From contig NZ_MRCM01000013.1 of NCBI RefSeq assembly GCF_002303885.1, positions 62,001-126,000 of the forward strand: DNA of 64,000 nucleotides. The letters run 5' to 3'. The DNA comes from Flavobacterium sp. ACN2 (GTDB taxonomy: Bacteria > Bacteroidota > Bacteroidia > Flavobacteriales > Flavobacteriaceae). This document shows, one piece after another, positions 44,375-53,043 of this stretch. Below the pieces are notes generated by a model. It searched no databases, was not told the origin of the DNA, and saw only the letters and a program-made list of their open reading frames with translations. Numbering within the stretch: the first letter of the stretch is position 1; every line of letters starts with the position of its first letter. Both the position numbers and the translations under genes were made by a program.

Positions 44375-45604
44375 GTTTTTCTTAGCGTTTGTTGACTTTC
44401 TCGATTTGTGAGCTCCGCCACTTCTGTTTGAGCTTTTAGGTTTTTCTCCGGCTTCTGGACTTCCAGAATGCCATTGATACGGATGATCAGCAATCGTTTT
44501 TACGTCAACTTTTATTAATTTTTGAATGTCTTTCCAATATGGAAGTTCATCTTTTCCGCAGAAAGAAATTGCGATTCCGCCATTTCCTGCACGACCTGTA
44601 CGGCCAATTCGGTGAACGTACGTTTCTGGAATATTTGGTAAGTCAAAATTGATTACATAAGGCAATTGCTCGATGTCAATTCCTCGTGCAGCAATATCGG
44701 TTGCAACCAAAACTCCAACTTCTTTGTTTTTGAAAGCATCTAGAACTCTTTGTCTTGCGTTTTGCGATTTATCTCCGTGAATGGCTTCTGCAGGAATATC
44801 TTTTTTGCGAAGCGCTTTTACCACATTATCTGCGCCATGTTTTGTTCTCGAGAAAACAAGTACGTTCGATAAATTTTCTTCTTTAATTAAATTGTATAGC
44901 AAGTTTCTTTTTTCTGTTTTATCAACAAAATAAATGCGTTGTTCTACATTTTCTGCTGTAGAAGAGACTGGAGAAACTTCAACTTTTTCTGGATCTTGAA
45001 GAAACATTTCTGCCAATTCGCGAATTGCAATTGGCATTGTTGCAGAGAAAAGTAACGTTTGTCTGTTTTTAGGAGTCAGTTTTACGATTTTTTTGACATC
45101 GTTTATAAAACCCATATCCAGCATTTGATCGGCTTCATCTAGCACTAAAGTGTGTAAATGATTTAAATCAAGAAAACCTTGTTTATGAAGGTCTAATAAA
45201 CGTCCTGGAGTGGCAACTAAAATATCAACTCCGTTTTTTAAAGTATCTACTTGCGGATTTTGAGAAACTCCTCCAAAAATAGTCAGCTGCGTTAAGTTGG
45301 TATATTTTGCATAAGTGTCAAAACTTTGACCGATCTGCACTGCTAGTTCGCGAGTAGGCGTAACCACAAGTGCACGGATCACTTTTGCTTTTTTTGATGA
45401 ACCGACAATTCGGTGTAATTGATGTATGATTGGAATAGCAAATGCTGCCGTTTTTCCTGTTCCTGTCTGTGCACAGCCAATTAAATCACGGCCTTCTAAT
45501 ACAATCGGAATTGATTTTTCCTGAATTGGGGTCGGATTTAAGTAGCCTTCTTCAAATACGGCTTTTTGTATACTTTTTGAAAGTGATAGATCTTCGAATA
45601 ACAT
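44357..45604 (-). CDS. DEAD-box RNA helicase (RhlE-like)
   Basis: A 415-residue helicase from ATG 45604 (MLFEDLSLSKSIQKAVFEEG); the frame is open 33 codons upstream, but the shorter start fits the family. The motifs are PTPIQEKSIP (Q), AQTGTGKT (I), PTRELAVQ, DEADQMLD (II), SATMP (III) and HRIGRTGRAG (VI). The C-terminal tail is basic and Ser/Lys-rich, as in RhlE-type proteins of ribosome assembly or cold adaptation. Confidence 0.93.
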   Translation of the reverse strand: MLFEDLSLSKSIQKAVFEEGYLNPTPIQEKSIPIVLEGRDLIGCAQTGTGKTAAFAIPIIHQLHRIVGSSKKAKVIRALVVTPTRELAVQIGQSFDTYAKYTNLTQLTIFGGVSQNPQVDTLKNGVDILVATPGRLLDLHKQGFLDLNHLHTLVLDEADQMLDMGFINDVKKIVKLTPKNRQTLLFSATMPIAIRELAEMFLQDPEKVEVSPVSSTAENVEQRIYFVDKTEKRNLLYNLIKEENLSNVLVFSRTKHGADNVVKALRKKDIPAEAIHGDKSQNARQRVLDAFKNKEVGVLVATDIAARGIDIEQLPYVINFDLPNIPETYVHRIGRTGRAGNGGIAISFCGKDELPYWKDIQKLIKVDVKTIADHPYQWHSGSPEAGEKPKSSNRSGGAHKSRKSTNAKKNKKRWY

Positions 45605-45740
45605 ATCTTTGGTATTTAGTATTTCAGTTTTAATAACTAAAATGCTGTGCAAAGATATGTTTATTCGTTCAATCGTTTGTTTGAATTTGCTTTTATTTGG
45701 CAAATAGGCCTTATGGCATAGCCCAATAGGGCATTTAAAA

Positions 45741-46778
45741 TCAAGCCGGTTCGATGTTTGCTTTGATAAAATCGGTAATTAAATAACCAATCAATTTGCC
45801 GATTAAATTATTGTTTGGAGAATTATCTAAATCTGGCGCTCCTTCGCAGATATGCAGATATGCAGCATGTTTATGTTCGCCAAAGAAAGAAACAAATTGT
45901 CTTAGTTCTTCAACAGAGAAACCGCTGATAGTCATGGCGCTACTGGCAATGTTTGGAATTGCATCAAGATCAATTTCAATTCCGAAAGCATCACTTTTAA
46001 TAAAATCCAAAGCGGTAATCATTTCGCGATTAAAATCTTTTTCTTTTCTAATGTTGACACTGTCGTAAGTATTGTATCGAACGCGGTCTTCCAATTTTTT
46101 TATAATATCTAAAACACTTTTTGAAGTATAATTTTCGTGAAGGCCAAAAATGAAGTATTTCTTTAAAAAACCTTCTTCGTAAGCATATGAAAATCCATTT
46201 CCGCTATGGCGGCCTTCTAAAATTCTAAAATCAGAATGCGCATCAAAATTGATTGCATTTATTGGTTTTCCTTTCGCAAGAGCGGCACCTTTAATATTTC
46301 CGTAGGCATTATTGTGGCCTCCGCCAATAATAATTGGCGTTTTTCCAGCCTTGATTATAGTAAAGATGATGTGAGAGACTTCTTTGTCGATTTTTTCAAC
46401 CAGCTGACTTAATTTTGAACGATCGTCAATGTCGTTAAAATCTAAGTTTTCTACCTGACGCATTTCGTCAGTAACATTAATATGTCCTAAAATAATAATG
46501 TTACTTCCTTTGCAAAAACGATTGTGCTGAATATTTGCAATGCTTTTTATAGCAGATTGCCATGCAGAAGCGGCTCCAGGCCTTCCGTAATTGGCGCGAA
46601 CACCAATATCTTCGGGAATTCCTAGAAGCACATATTTAGCTTCACTTTCTTTAATAAAATTAATCTTATCAATTCCTGGCGGAATGACAATCATTTTTTC
46701 TCCGAACTTTATTTCACCACTTCTGTGATTTGTGATTTTAGCTAAATCATTTATAGTGAATGGGATTAATTTTTCCAT
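45741..46778 (-). CDS. hutG: formimidoylglutamase / arginase family
   Basis: A 345-residue ureohydrolase. The metal motifs are GGGHNNAYG (canonical GGxH with Asn-rich continuation), INFDAHSDFR (DAHxD) and IEIDLDAIPN (xDxD). The family includes formimidoylglutamase, agmatinase and arginase. The nearby hutI gene, 1.8 kb away on the same strand, favours the histidine-degradation enzyme that splits N-formimino-glutamate to glutamate and formamide. hutU and hutH are not in the window. Confidence 0.78.
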   Translation of the reverse strand: MEKLIPFTINDLAKITNHRSGEIKFGEKMIVIPPGIDKINFIKESEAKYVLLGIPEDIGVRANYGRPGAASAWQSAIKSIANIQHNRFCKGSNIIILGHINVTDEMRQVENLDFNDIDDRSKLSQLVEKIDKEVSHIIFTIIKAGKTPIIIGGGHNNAYGNIKGAALAKGKPINAINFDAHSDFRILEGRHSGNGFSYAYEEGFLKKYFIFGLHENYTSKSVLDIIKKLEDRVRYNTYDSVNIRKEKDFNREMITALDFIKSDAFGIEIDLDAIPNIASSAMTISGFSVEELRQFVSFFGEHKHAAYLHICEGAPDLDNSPNNNLIGKLIGYLITDFIKANIEPA

Positions 46779-46876
46779 GAAAAAAATTTATTTTCCAAAA
46801 ATAATATAATTGTAGAAACTTACGTTATTACCTTATATTAATTCTTAAATTTGTTATTAAAGAAAATTATTTAAAT

Positions 46877-47755
46877 ATGGAAAACCCAAAGAACAACAAT
46901 TCAAGTCTAAAGGCGGTAATCGCAGTTTTAGCAGTCCTACTGATCGGTAGCTTAGTGTATATTTTTAAATTATCTTCTGATACAGAGGTGGTTAAGACTG
47001 AACTTACAACAACCTTGACTGAGAAAGAATCTGTAATGAAAGATTTACAGGAGTTAAAAGCGACTTATGATGCTGCAATTGCTGAAAACACTTCTATGTC
47101 TGACGAATTAATCCAAGAAAGAGACAAAGTTGTGGCTTTGATGGATGATTTGAACAAGTCTAAAGGAGATGTTTCTAAATACAGATCTCAAGTTCAAGCA
47201 ATGCAGAGTAAAATGAAAACTTTAGTTGCTGAAAACGATGAGTTGAAAAAACAAAATGGTGTTTTAACAACTCAAAGAGATAGTACAATTGTAGTTTTAG
47301 GAGAGTCTAAAAAGTATAATGAAGTATTAGTTGGTCAAAACGAAGAGTTAGCTAAAACTGTAGAAAAAGGATCTAAATTATCTGTTTTAAATACTAAAAC
47401 TTCAGCTTACAAATTGAAAAGCTCTGGAAAACAAATCGAAACTGATAAAGCAAGTCGTGCTGATGTTTTGAAAGTTAGTTTTACAATTGCTGAAAATCAA
47501 ATTGCAAAATCTGGAGACAAAACGTATTATGTTCAAGTTATCGATGCTAAAAACAATGTTTTAGGCGAAAAGAAAACTGAAAGTTTTGGAGAAAACACAT
47601 TAACTTATAGCTTTAAAACTACAGTGAAATACGAAAATAAAACTGTACAAGTTAGTGAAGATCTTCCAGGAAAAGATTTTGCTAAAGGAACTTATTTTAT
47701 TAATGTTTTTGATAATGATGAGTTAGTTTCTAAAACTAGTTTTAGTTTAAGATAA
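46877..47755 (+). CDS. membrane-anchored coiled-coil protein
   Basis: A 292-residue protein with one N-terminal transmembrane helix (LKAVIAVLAVLLIGSLVYIF), a long coiled coil (residues about 38-165, including KEESVMKDLQELKATYDAAI-like heptads) and a C-terminal beta domain (residues 185-292). Homologues in Flavobacteriia are, to my memory, sometimes labelled ParA or chromosome partitioning, but no Walker motif exists here. It may span or tether the envelope. Codon use is strongly biased, suggesting high expression. A strong terminator follows. Confidence 0.82.
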   Translation: MENPKNNNSSLKAVIAVLAVLLIGSLVYIFKLSSDTEVVKTELTTTLTEKESVMKDLQELKATYDAAIAENTSMSDELIQERDKVVALMDDLNKSKGDVSKYRSQVQAMQSKMKTLVAENDELKKQNGVLTTQRDSTIVVLGESKKYNEVLVGQNEELAKTVEKGSKLSVLNTKTSAYKLKSSGKQIETDKASRADVLKVSFTIAENQIAKSGDKTYYVQVIDAKNNVLGEKKTESFGENTLTYSFKTTVKYENKTVQVSEDLPGKDFAKGTYFINVFDNDELVSKTSFSLR

Positions 47756-47789
47756 GGAGCCTTAGGGATACAATACCACTTAAGATATT

Positions 47790-47822
47790 AAAGGTCTGTG
47801 ATTTTTCACAGGCCTTTTTTTA
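47790..47822 (+). terminator. terminator after coiled-coil gene
   Basis: Stem AAAGGTCTGTGA / TCACAGGCCTTT (one G-U type mismatch) with a T-run. Confidence 0.85.
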
Positions 47823-47872
47823 TGGGATAATGTGTGGTGATTTTTTCAATTTAATCTGTATATATCTGCCAT

Positions 47873-47938
47873 AATCTTTTTACATCTGCGTGAAACATTT
47901 TGCGCATAGATTTTTTTTTACGCAGATGTAAAAAGATT
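47873..47938. repeat. perfect 19-nt inverted repeat
   Basis: Arms 47873-47891 and 47920-47938 are exact inverse copies (AATCTTTTTACATCTGCGT and its complement) with 28 bases between. Shorter ATCTGC- and GATCTAAATTAGATTTTGC-type words surround them in the same 254-bp gap. ATCTGCG-type repeats of this kind occur between many Flavobacterium genes, as far as I know. Confidence 0.75.
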
Positions 47939-48009
47939 TTGGTTGATCTAAATTAGATTTTGCAGATTAGATCAAATTATTTTAGTAAGTATGCTTCTTT
48001 AACTAGAAT

Positions 48010-48414
48010 CTATTCGTTGGTGGTTGCTTGTAAAAATAGCAATTGATTGCGAAATTGCAATAATGCATTATGTTGTATATCAATCTGATTTTGAAAAGTA
48101 CCAATATTGCTTTTAGTATAATTTTGATTATTTTTTAATTCCTCATAAACTTTATCAGATAAATCTTTTTCAAAACCTTGTTTATACATATCCAATAAAC
48201 GTTGAAAAGTTATGTCAGGATAAATAAAATGTTCAGCTCCATTATTATCGTCTATGTATTTTTGCAGAAGAGATTGAACTTCTAAATGAAGTTTTTGTGT
48301 GGTTAGAAAAATACCTAACAAATTATTTCTTTCTTCATCAGGTTTTGAGTGAAAAGTTTTCTTATATGTTAACCAAGCAATAAGAAGTCCTGCTATACCT
48401 ATAAAGATTTCCAT
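48010..48414 (-). CDS. small membrane-anchored protein, 134 aa
   Basis: An N-terminal transmembrane helix (MEIFIGIAGLLIAWLTYKKT) is followed by a soluble helical region with GIFLTTQKLHLEVQSLLQKY and a C-terminal HNALLQFRNQLLFLQ segment. No family was recognised. The reading frame shows normal codon use. It lies downstream of hutI but behind a hairpin, so it probably has its own promoter. The function is unknown. Confidence 0.65.
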   Translation of the reverse strand: MEIFIGIAGLLIAWLTYKKTFHSKPDEERNNLLGIFLTTQKLHLEVQSLLQKYIDDNNGAEHFIYPDITFQRLLDMYKQGFEKDLSDKVYEELKNNQNYTKSNIGTFQNQIDIQHNALLQFRNQLLFLQATTNE

Positions 48415-48443
48415 ATTTGTTTTTGTTCAAATATAGTAAATAA

Positions 48444-48468
48444 AAAAGCCTCTAATTAAAGAGACTTT
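48444..48468 (-). terminator. terminator after hutI
   Basis: Hairpin AAAGCCTCT / AGAGACTTT with one mismatch and a U-rich tail on the minus strand. Confidence 0.6.
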
Positions 48469-48555
48469 CATTTCATATTGTTGCATTTTAAGTTTGTCCT
48501 TTGTTTGATGTAAAGTGGGTATCTTACCTTATTTTATTCCATTTCACCCACTGAA

Positions 48556-49794
48556 TTATTTTAAAATTTTTCCTTCTGCGAAAACAGATTCGATAAGATT
48601 GCTTCCAAAAGCGTAAGGAATTTGGTAATAAGAGGAAATAGGTTTTGTTAGAATCAGATTGGCTTTTTTGCCTTTTGTGATACTTCCGTGTGTTTCTGAA
48701 AGTCCCATTGCGTAGGCGCCGTTTATTGTTGCTGCATTAATCGCTTCTTCTGGCGTCATTTTCATTTTGATGCAAGCTGTTGCTACAACAAAATTCATAT
48801 TTCCTGATGGAGTAGAGCCAGGGTTGAAATCTGTTGCTAACGCTAAAGGTAAACCTGCTTTTATCATTTCGCGTGCTGGTGTATACGGAATGCTTAAAAA
48901 ATAAGAACAAGAAGGTAAAGCAACAGGCATTGTTTCGGTGTCTTTTAAGGCTTGAATATCTTCTGGATTCATAATTTCAAGATGATCTACAGAAAGGGCA
49001 TTAAATTTAACGCCAGCCTGAATTCCGCCAATAGAATTAAATTGATTGACATGGATTTTCGGTTTCAAGCCAAATGCTAAACCTGCTTCCATTATTTTTT
49101 CGGTTTCTTCTACAGAAAAATAACCGCTTTCGCAGAAAACATCTACGTAATCAGCAAGCTTGTTTTTGGAAATTTCTGGCAGCATTTCGTTAATCATTTC
49201 GTCAAGATAGCCAGCTTTATCGTCTTTGTAATGTAAAGGAAAAGCATGTGCGCCTAGAAATGTCGCTTTGATGGCGATAGGATAGTTTTCTGCCAATTTT
49301 TTAATTACACGAAGCATCTTTAATTCTCCATCGACCGTCAAACCGTAACCTGATTTAATTTCTACAGCTCCAGTTCCTAAATGCATTACTTCTTCCAGAC
49401 GGATTTTAGATTGCTCATAAATTTCTTCTTCAGAAGTTTCGTTTAGTTTTTTAGCCGAATTTAAAATTCCACCACCACGATTGGCTATTTCTTCATAAGA
49501 AAGACCATTTATACGATCAACAAATTCCTGCTCGCGATTTCCTGCATAAACAATATGCGTGTGGCTGTCGCACCAAGACGGAAGAACAACTTTTCCAGTT
49601 GCATCAATAGTTTTATTAGCTTTGATTTCTGGAAGATTATCCATTGAGCCGAAATCTTCAATTAAATTGTCTTTTAATACCAAAAAAGCATTTTTAATTG
49701 TTGGAAGTTTTGCCATTTCCGCACCCGAAACTTTAGTGATAGAAGTTTCGCGAACTTGTAATAACTCTTGTATGTTTATGATTAATGTTGTCAT
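48556..49794 (-). CDS. hutI: imidazolonepropionase
   Basis: A 412-residue amidohydrolase from ATG 49794 (MTTLIINIQELLQ). The frame extends 8 codons further, but that start lies in a poor context. The zinc motif is DSHTHIVYAGNREQEF, and further metal ligands appear in AHAFPLHY, KIHVNQFN and SVDHLE. It opens the ring of 4-imidazolone-5-propionate to N-formimino-glutamate, the substrate of the neighbouring HutG-like enzyme. The two genes are separated by the coiled-coil and small membrane protein genes. Confidence 0.95.
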   Translation of the reverse strand: MTTLIINIQELLQVRETSITKVSGAEMAKLPTIKNAFLVLKDNLIEDFGSMDNLPEIKANKTIDATGKVVLPSWCDSHTHIVYAGNREQEFVDRINGLSYEEIANRGGGILNSAKKLNETSEEEIYEQSKIRLEEVMHLGTGAVEIKSGYGLTVDGELKMLRVIKKLAENYPIAIKATFLGAHAFPLHYKDDKAGYLDEMINEMLPEISKNKLADYVDVFCESGYFSVEETEKIMEAGLAFGLKPKIHVNQFNSIGGIQAGVKFNALSVDHLEIMNPEDIQALKDTETMPVALPSCSYFLSIPYTPAREMIKAGLPLALATDFNPGSTPSGNMNFVVATACIKMKMTPEEAINAATINGAYAMGLSETHGSITKGKKANLILTKPISSYYQIPYAFGSNLIESVFAEGKILK

Positions 49795-49910
49795 CGTTGA
49801 TGTTGTTATAAAACACAAAATTCACAAATTTTCACTTATTAATGAATGAAAACTTATGAAATTTGTGTCAGATTGGAATTTGGAATTTTAAAAATTCAAT
49901 ATTATTATCT

Positions 49911-50963
49911 TTATTCAGAAACGGTAATTTCGAACATTTTGCTCCAGTTTTTACCCGTTACAAAAATAGTTTTAGTTTTAGGATTGTAAGCAATACCGTT
50001 TAAAACATCATCTTTTGTAATGTCTGTCATTGTTTTTCTTAAATCAGATAAATTTAAAATGGCTTCAACTGCTCCTGAATTTGGATTTACGACAGCAATA
50101 GCATCTTTAAACCATACATTTGCATAGATTTTTCCATTGATCCATTCGATTTCATTAACGGCTTTAATTTTAGATTCTCCCGAATAAACGTTGATATAAT
50201 CAATCATTTTTTGAGTAGCAGGGTCAACTTTCCAAATTTTTTCAGTTCCATCAGTTTGATAAATGTGTTTTCCGTCATTTGTCATTCCCCAACCTTCAAT
50301 ATCTTTTTCATAATCAAAGGTTTTTTCAAGTTTTAAAGTCTTTGCGTCGTAAATGAAACCTTTTTTGTTTTTGTACGTTAGTTGGAACAATTTATCATTT
50401 ATAAATGTAATTCCCTCTCCAAAATATTGCTGTTCAAGATCAATTTGTTTGTAAACTTTTCCAGTTTTGTAATCGTATTTTTTTACAAAAGAAGCTCCTT
50501 CTTGTCCAGTGCTTTCATATAAAGTGTCTTTATAAAACTCTAAACCTTCTGTAAAAGCTTTTTTGTCGTGAGGAAAAGTATTTACGACTTTATATTTTAA
50601 TAATTTAGGCTCAATGTCTGAAACGACTTCAATTCTAGCAGTTGCGTCAGAAGAATCTCCGCCAAAATAAACTTTAGCTTTTAGGTATTGGTATCCTAAT
50701 TTTTGATCTATTAATTCAAATCTAAAATTTGCAGCACCTTTTGTACCTCCAACTCTTTGGTCGTTTACGAAGTAGGCAACGCTGTCAATTTCTTTAGATT
50801 TTGGGTTTAAAATTCCAATATTAAGCGCTTCTTTTTGCGTAAGATGAGCCGGAAAAGCAGAATCATCGATAGTAAATAAAGAATTTTCACCTTTATTTTT
50901 TTCTCCACATCCAACCAATGTGATTCCTAATAAAATGACAGCTAGGAAGTTATATTTTTTCAT
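49911..50963 (-). CDS. glutaminyl-peptide cyclotransferase, lipoprotein
   Basis: A 350-residue protein with lipoprotein signal MKKYNFLAVILLGITLVGC. An Ig-like N-terminal segment (residues 25-110) precedes a five-bladed beta-propeller of the glutamine cyclotransferase family: FPHDKKAFTEGLEFYKDTLYE, FGEGITFINDKLFQLTYKN, EGWGMTNDGKHIYQTDG and NEIEWINGKIYANVW. It forms pyroglutamate at the N-terminus of exported proteins. In Bacteroidota many secreted proteins begin with Gln after signal cleavage, so a housekeeping role in the periplasm is likely. Confidence 0.9.
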   Translation of the reverse strand: MKKYNFLAVILLGITLVGCGEKNKGENSLFTIDDSAFPAHLTQKEALNIGILNPKSKEIDSVAYFVNDQRVGGTKGAANFRFELIDQKLGYQYLKAKVYFGGDSSDATARIEVVSDIEPKLLKYKVVNTFPHDKKAFTEGLEFYKDTLYESTGQEGASFVKKYDYKTGKVYKQIDLEQQYFGEGITFINDKLFQLTYKNKKGFIYDAKTLKLEKTFDYEKDIEGWGMTNDGKHIYQTDGTEKIWKVDPATQKMIDYINVYSGESKIKAVNEIEWINGKIYANVWFKDAIAVVNPNSGAVEAILNLSDLRKTMTDITKDDVLNGIAYNPKTKTIFVTGKNWSKMFEITVSE

Positions 50964-51018
50964 AGTTTAAAATTTGAATAAGGCAATATACGACGATATT
51001 TTTATTGCTGCAAAGGTC

Positions 51019-51048
51019 TTGCAAAAATATAAAAAGGTTGTATATTTG
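51019..51048 (+). promoter_or_regulatory. promoter of SRP RNA
   Basis: TTG at 51019-51021 and TATATTTG at 51041-51048 with a 19-bp spacer match the Flavobacterium consensus closely. The box ends 4 bases before the RNA body. Confidence 0.8.
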
Positions 51049-51052
51049 CACC

Positions 51053-51145
51053 GGCAAGTCCTACACGACCAGCTCCTGCAGACTCCCCCAGGATGGGAAC
51101 ATAGCAAGGGTACGTGGTTGAGCGGTGCGATGTAGGTCGCTTGCC
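51053..51145 (+). ncRNA. ffs: bacterial signal recognition particle RNA (4.5S-like)
   Basis: About 93 nt with terminal stem GGCAAG / CTTGCC and a long hairpin. The tip carries the conserved SRP domain IV: CAGGATGGGAACATAGCAAG includes the AGCAAG strand that binds Ffh. It is followed by a T-run acting as terminator and preceded by a near-consensus promoter. The RNA guides nascent membrane proteins to the translocon with Ffh and FtsY. Confidence 0.95.
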
Positions 51146-51217
51146 ATTTTTTTTAGAATTTAATAGTTTTGTAATCTTCCTTTTAGGAGGATTTTTTTAT
51201 TTTTGACCCTATCTGAA

Positions 51218-51245
51218 GTTAAATGTTATTGGTTAGAAGTTTAAA
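51218..51245 (+). repeat. 7-bp tandem array, locus 4 left arm
   Basis: Four heptamers GTTAAAT, GTTATTG, GTTAGAA, GTTTAAA between the SRP RNA and the SDR gene. It is paired with an inverted array at 51269-51324. Confidence 0.65.
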
Positions 51246-51268
51246 ATTGACTGCTTTATGTGATTCAA

Positions 51269-51324
51269 AATAAACCCAATTCCAAAAACTTATAACTCAT
51301 AAACCCATAATTTATAACTAAAAA
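51269..51324 (-). repeat. 7-bp tandem array, locus 4 right arm
   Basis: Eight heptamers AATAAAC, CCAATTC, CAAAAAC, TTATAAC, TCATAAA, CCCATAA, TTTATAA, CTAAAAA run directly up to the ATG at 51325. On the minus strand several read GTTNNNN or TTATNNN, the inverse of the left arm. Confidence 0.72.
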
Positions 51325-52128
51325 ATGAGCAAAGTCGTTTTAATTACCGGAGGATCATCAGGAATTGGAAAATCTATTGGTGAATTTTTACATCAAAAAG
51401 GTTTTGTTGTATACGGAACAAGCAGAAATCCTGAGAAAGTTTTAAATTCAGTTTTTCCGTTAGTTGCTTTAGATGTTCGAAATTCTGATTCTATTAAAAC
51501 AGCGGTAAATAAAATTATCAAAACTTCTGGAAGATTGGATATTGTAATTAATAACGCTGGAGTTGGAATTACAGGACCTTTAGAAGAAATTCCGACAGAA
51601 GAAATTCGAAATAATTTTGAGACTAACTTTTTTGGTCCAATTGAAGTTATGAAAGCGGCGTTGCCACAAATGCGTAAGCAAAATTCTGGTCTTATTATTA
51701 ATATTACTTCGATTGCTGGTTATATGGGACTTCCGTATAGAAGTGTTTATTCTGCATCGAAAGGAGCTTTGGAATTGATTACTGAAGCTTTAAGGATGGA
51801 AGTAAAAGCTTTTGGTGTCGAAATCACGAATGTTGCGCCTGGAGATTTTGCAACCAATATTGCTGCCGGACGTTATCATGCGCCTGTTATTAAAGATTCT
51901 GCTTACGAAAAGGTTTATGGCGATGTTCTAGCCACAATGAATGATCATGTTGATGCAGGAAGTAATCCAAATGAAATGGCAGAAGCAGTTTATAAAATTA
52001 TTCAAACTAAAAAACCAAACGTACATTATAAAGTGGGCGCTTTTATGCAGAAGTTTTCAATTGTTTTAAAACGTGCGCTTCCAGATAAAATGTATGAGAA
52101 AATGCTTATAAATCATTATAAGTTATAG
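51325..52128 (+). CDS. short-chain dehydrogenase/reductase
   Basis: A 267-residue classical SDR. The cofactor motif is ITGGSSGIGKSIGEFL, the NNAG motif is present (VINNAGVGITGP), and the catalytic Ser-Tyr-Lys lies in IINITSIAGYMGLPYRSVYS followed by ASKGALEL. The Arg/Asn pattern after beta-2 (TSRNPEKV) suggests NADPH. The substrate is not known. A heptamer array abuts its start codon. Its stop lies 167 bp before the transaldolase gene. Confidence 0.9.
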   Translation: MSKVVLITGGSSGIGKSIGEFLHQKGFVVYGTSRNPEKVLNSVFPLVALDVRNSDSIKTAVNKIIKTSGRLDIVINNAGVGITGPLEEIPTEEIRNNFETNFFGPIEVMKAALPQMRKQNSGLIINITSIAGYMGLPYRSVYSASKGALELITEALRMEVKAFGVEITNVAPGDFATNIAAGRYHAPVIKDSAYEKVYGDVLATMNDHVDAGSNPNEMAEAVYKIIQTKKPNVHYKVGAFMQKFSIVLKRALPDKMYEKMLINHYKL

Positions 52129-52210
52129 AAAAATGTAAAAAACACACTTATTTTTAACATATAATTTTAAAATGGTTTTAATTTTAAAATCTTTATTGGT
52201 ATTGATTTTG

Positions 52211-52218
52211 TAATTTTG
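52211..52218 (+). promoter_or_regulatory. putative -7 box of transaldolase promoter
   Basis: TAATTTTG matches TAnnTTTG, 77 bases upstream of the ATG, implying a long leader. No TTG lies at a suitable distance, so the confidence is low. Confidence 0.35.
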
Positions 52219-52295
52219 CAGCTAGATTTCTTTAAAAGAATTTATTTGAAAAGAAATTTATAAATACAAACAAACCATTTTTAATTAAACAAATT

Positions 52296-52952
52296 ATGAA
52301 ATTTTTTATAGACACAGCTAATTTAGCTCAAATTAAAGAAGCACAAGCTTTAGGTGTTTTGGATGGTGTAACAACTAATCCGTCATTAATGGCAAAAGAA
52401 GGAATCACTGGAAAAAACAATATCCTTAAGCATTATGTTGACATTTGCAATCTTGTTGATGGTGATGTAAGTGCAGAAGTTAACGCTCTTGACTTTGACG
52501 GTATGGTTAAAGAAGGTGAGGAGTTAGCTGAATTACATGAGCAGATTGTTGTAAAACTTCCTATGACTAAGGAAGGTGTTATGGCAGCAAAATACTTTTC
52601 TGATAAAGGAATTAAAACTAACGTAACTCTTGTTTTCTCTGTAGGACAAGCACTTTTGGCTGCAAAAGCTGGAGCAACTTTTGTTTCTCCTTTCGTTGGG
52701 CGTTTAGATGATATTTCTACTGATGGATTGAATTTGATTCAAGAAATTAGAGAGGTTTATGATAACTACGGTTACGAAACTCAAATTTTAGCAGCTTCTG
52801 TACGTCACACTATGCATATTGTAAACTGTGCTAAAATTGGTGCAGACGTTATGACTGGACCTCTTTCTGCAATTTACGGTTTATTGAAACACCCATTGAC
52901 AGATATCGGTTTAGCTCAGTTTGTAGCTGACTTTGAAAAAGGAAATAAATAA
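52296..52952 (+). CDS. transaldolase / fructose-6-phosphate aldolase type
   Basis: A 218-residue short transaldolase: MKFFIDTANLAQIKEAQALG at the start, VTTNPSLMAKEG, the Schiff-base lysine in IVVKLPMTKEG, and TNVTLVFSVGQALLAAKAGA. It is of the small class shared by transaldolases and F6P aldolases. It links pentose-phosphate intermediates with glycolysis, the same pathway fed by NagB here. Biased codon use suggests good expression. A terminator follows. Confidence 0.93.
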   Translation: MKFFIDTANLAQIKEAQALGVLDGVTTNPSLMAKEGITGKNNILKHYVDICNLVDGDVSAEVNALDFDGMVKEGEELAELHEQIVVKLPMTKEGVMAAKYFSDKGIKTNVTLVFSVGQALLAAKAGATFVSPFVGRLDDISTDGLNLIQEIREVYDNYGYETQILAASVRHTMHIVNCAKIGADVMTGPLSAIYGLLKHPLTDIGLAQFVADFEKGNK

Positions 52953-52974
52953 TACTTAGATACTTATAAAATTA

Positions 52975-53014
52975 AAATCGTCTTTTTTCTAACGAGAAGA
53001 GACGATTTTTTTTA
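52975..53014 (+). terminator. terminator after transaldolase
   Basis: A long stem AAAATCGTCTTTTTTC / GAGAAGAGACGATTTT (with G-U pairs) and a T-run. Confidence 0.8.
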
Positions 53015-53043
53015 CTTTTATATTGAATCTTAAATAGTTAAAT

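Noticed and set aside
45605..45703. 33-codon N-terminal extension of the helicase
   Set aside because: The sequence before MLFEDLSL is not conserved-looking and RhlE proteins start near that Met.
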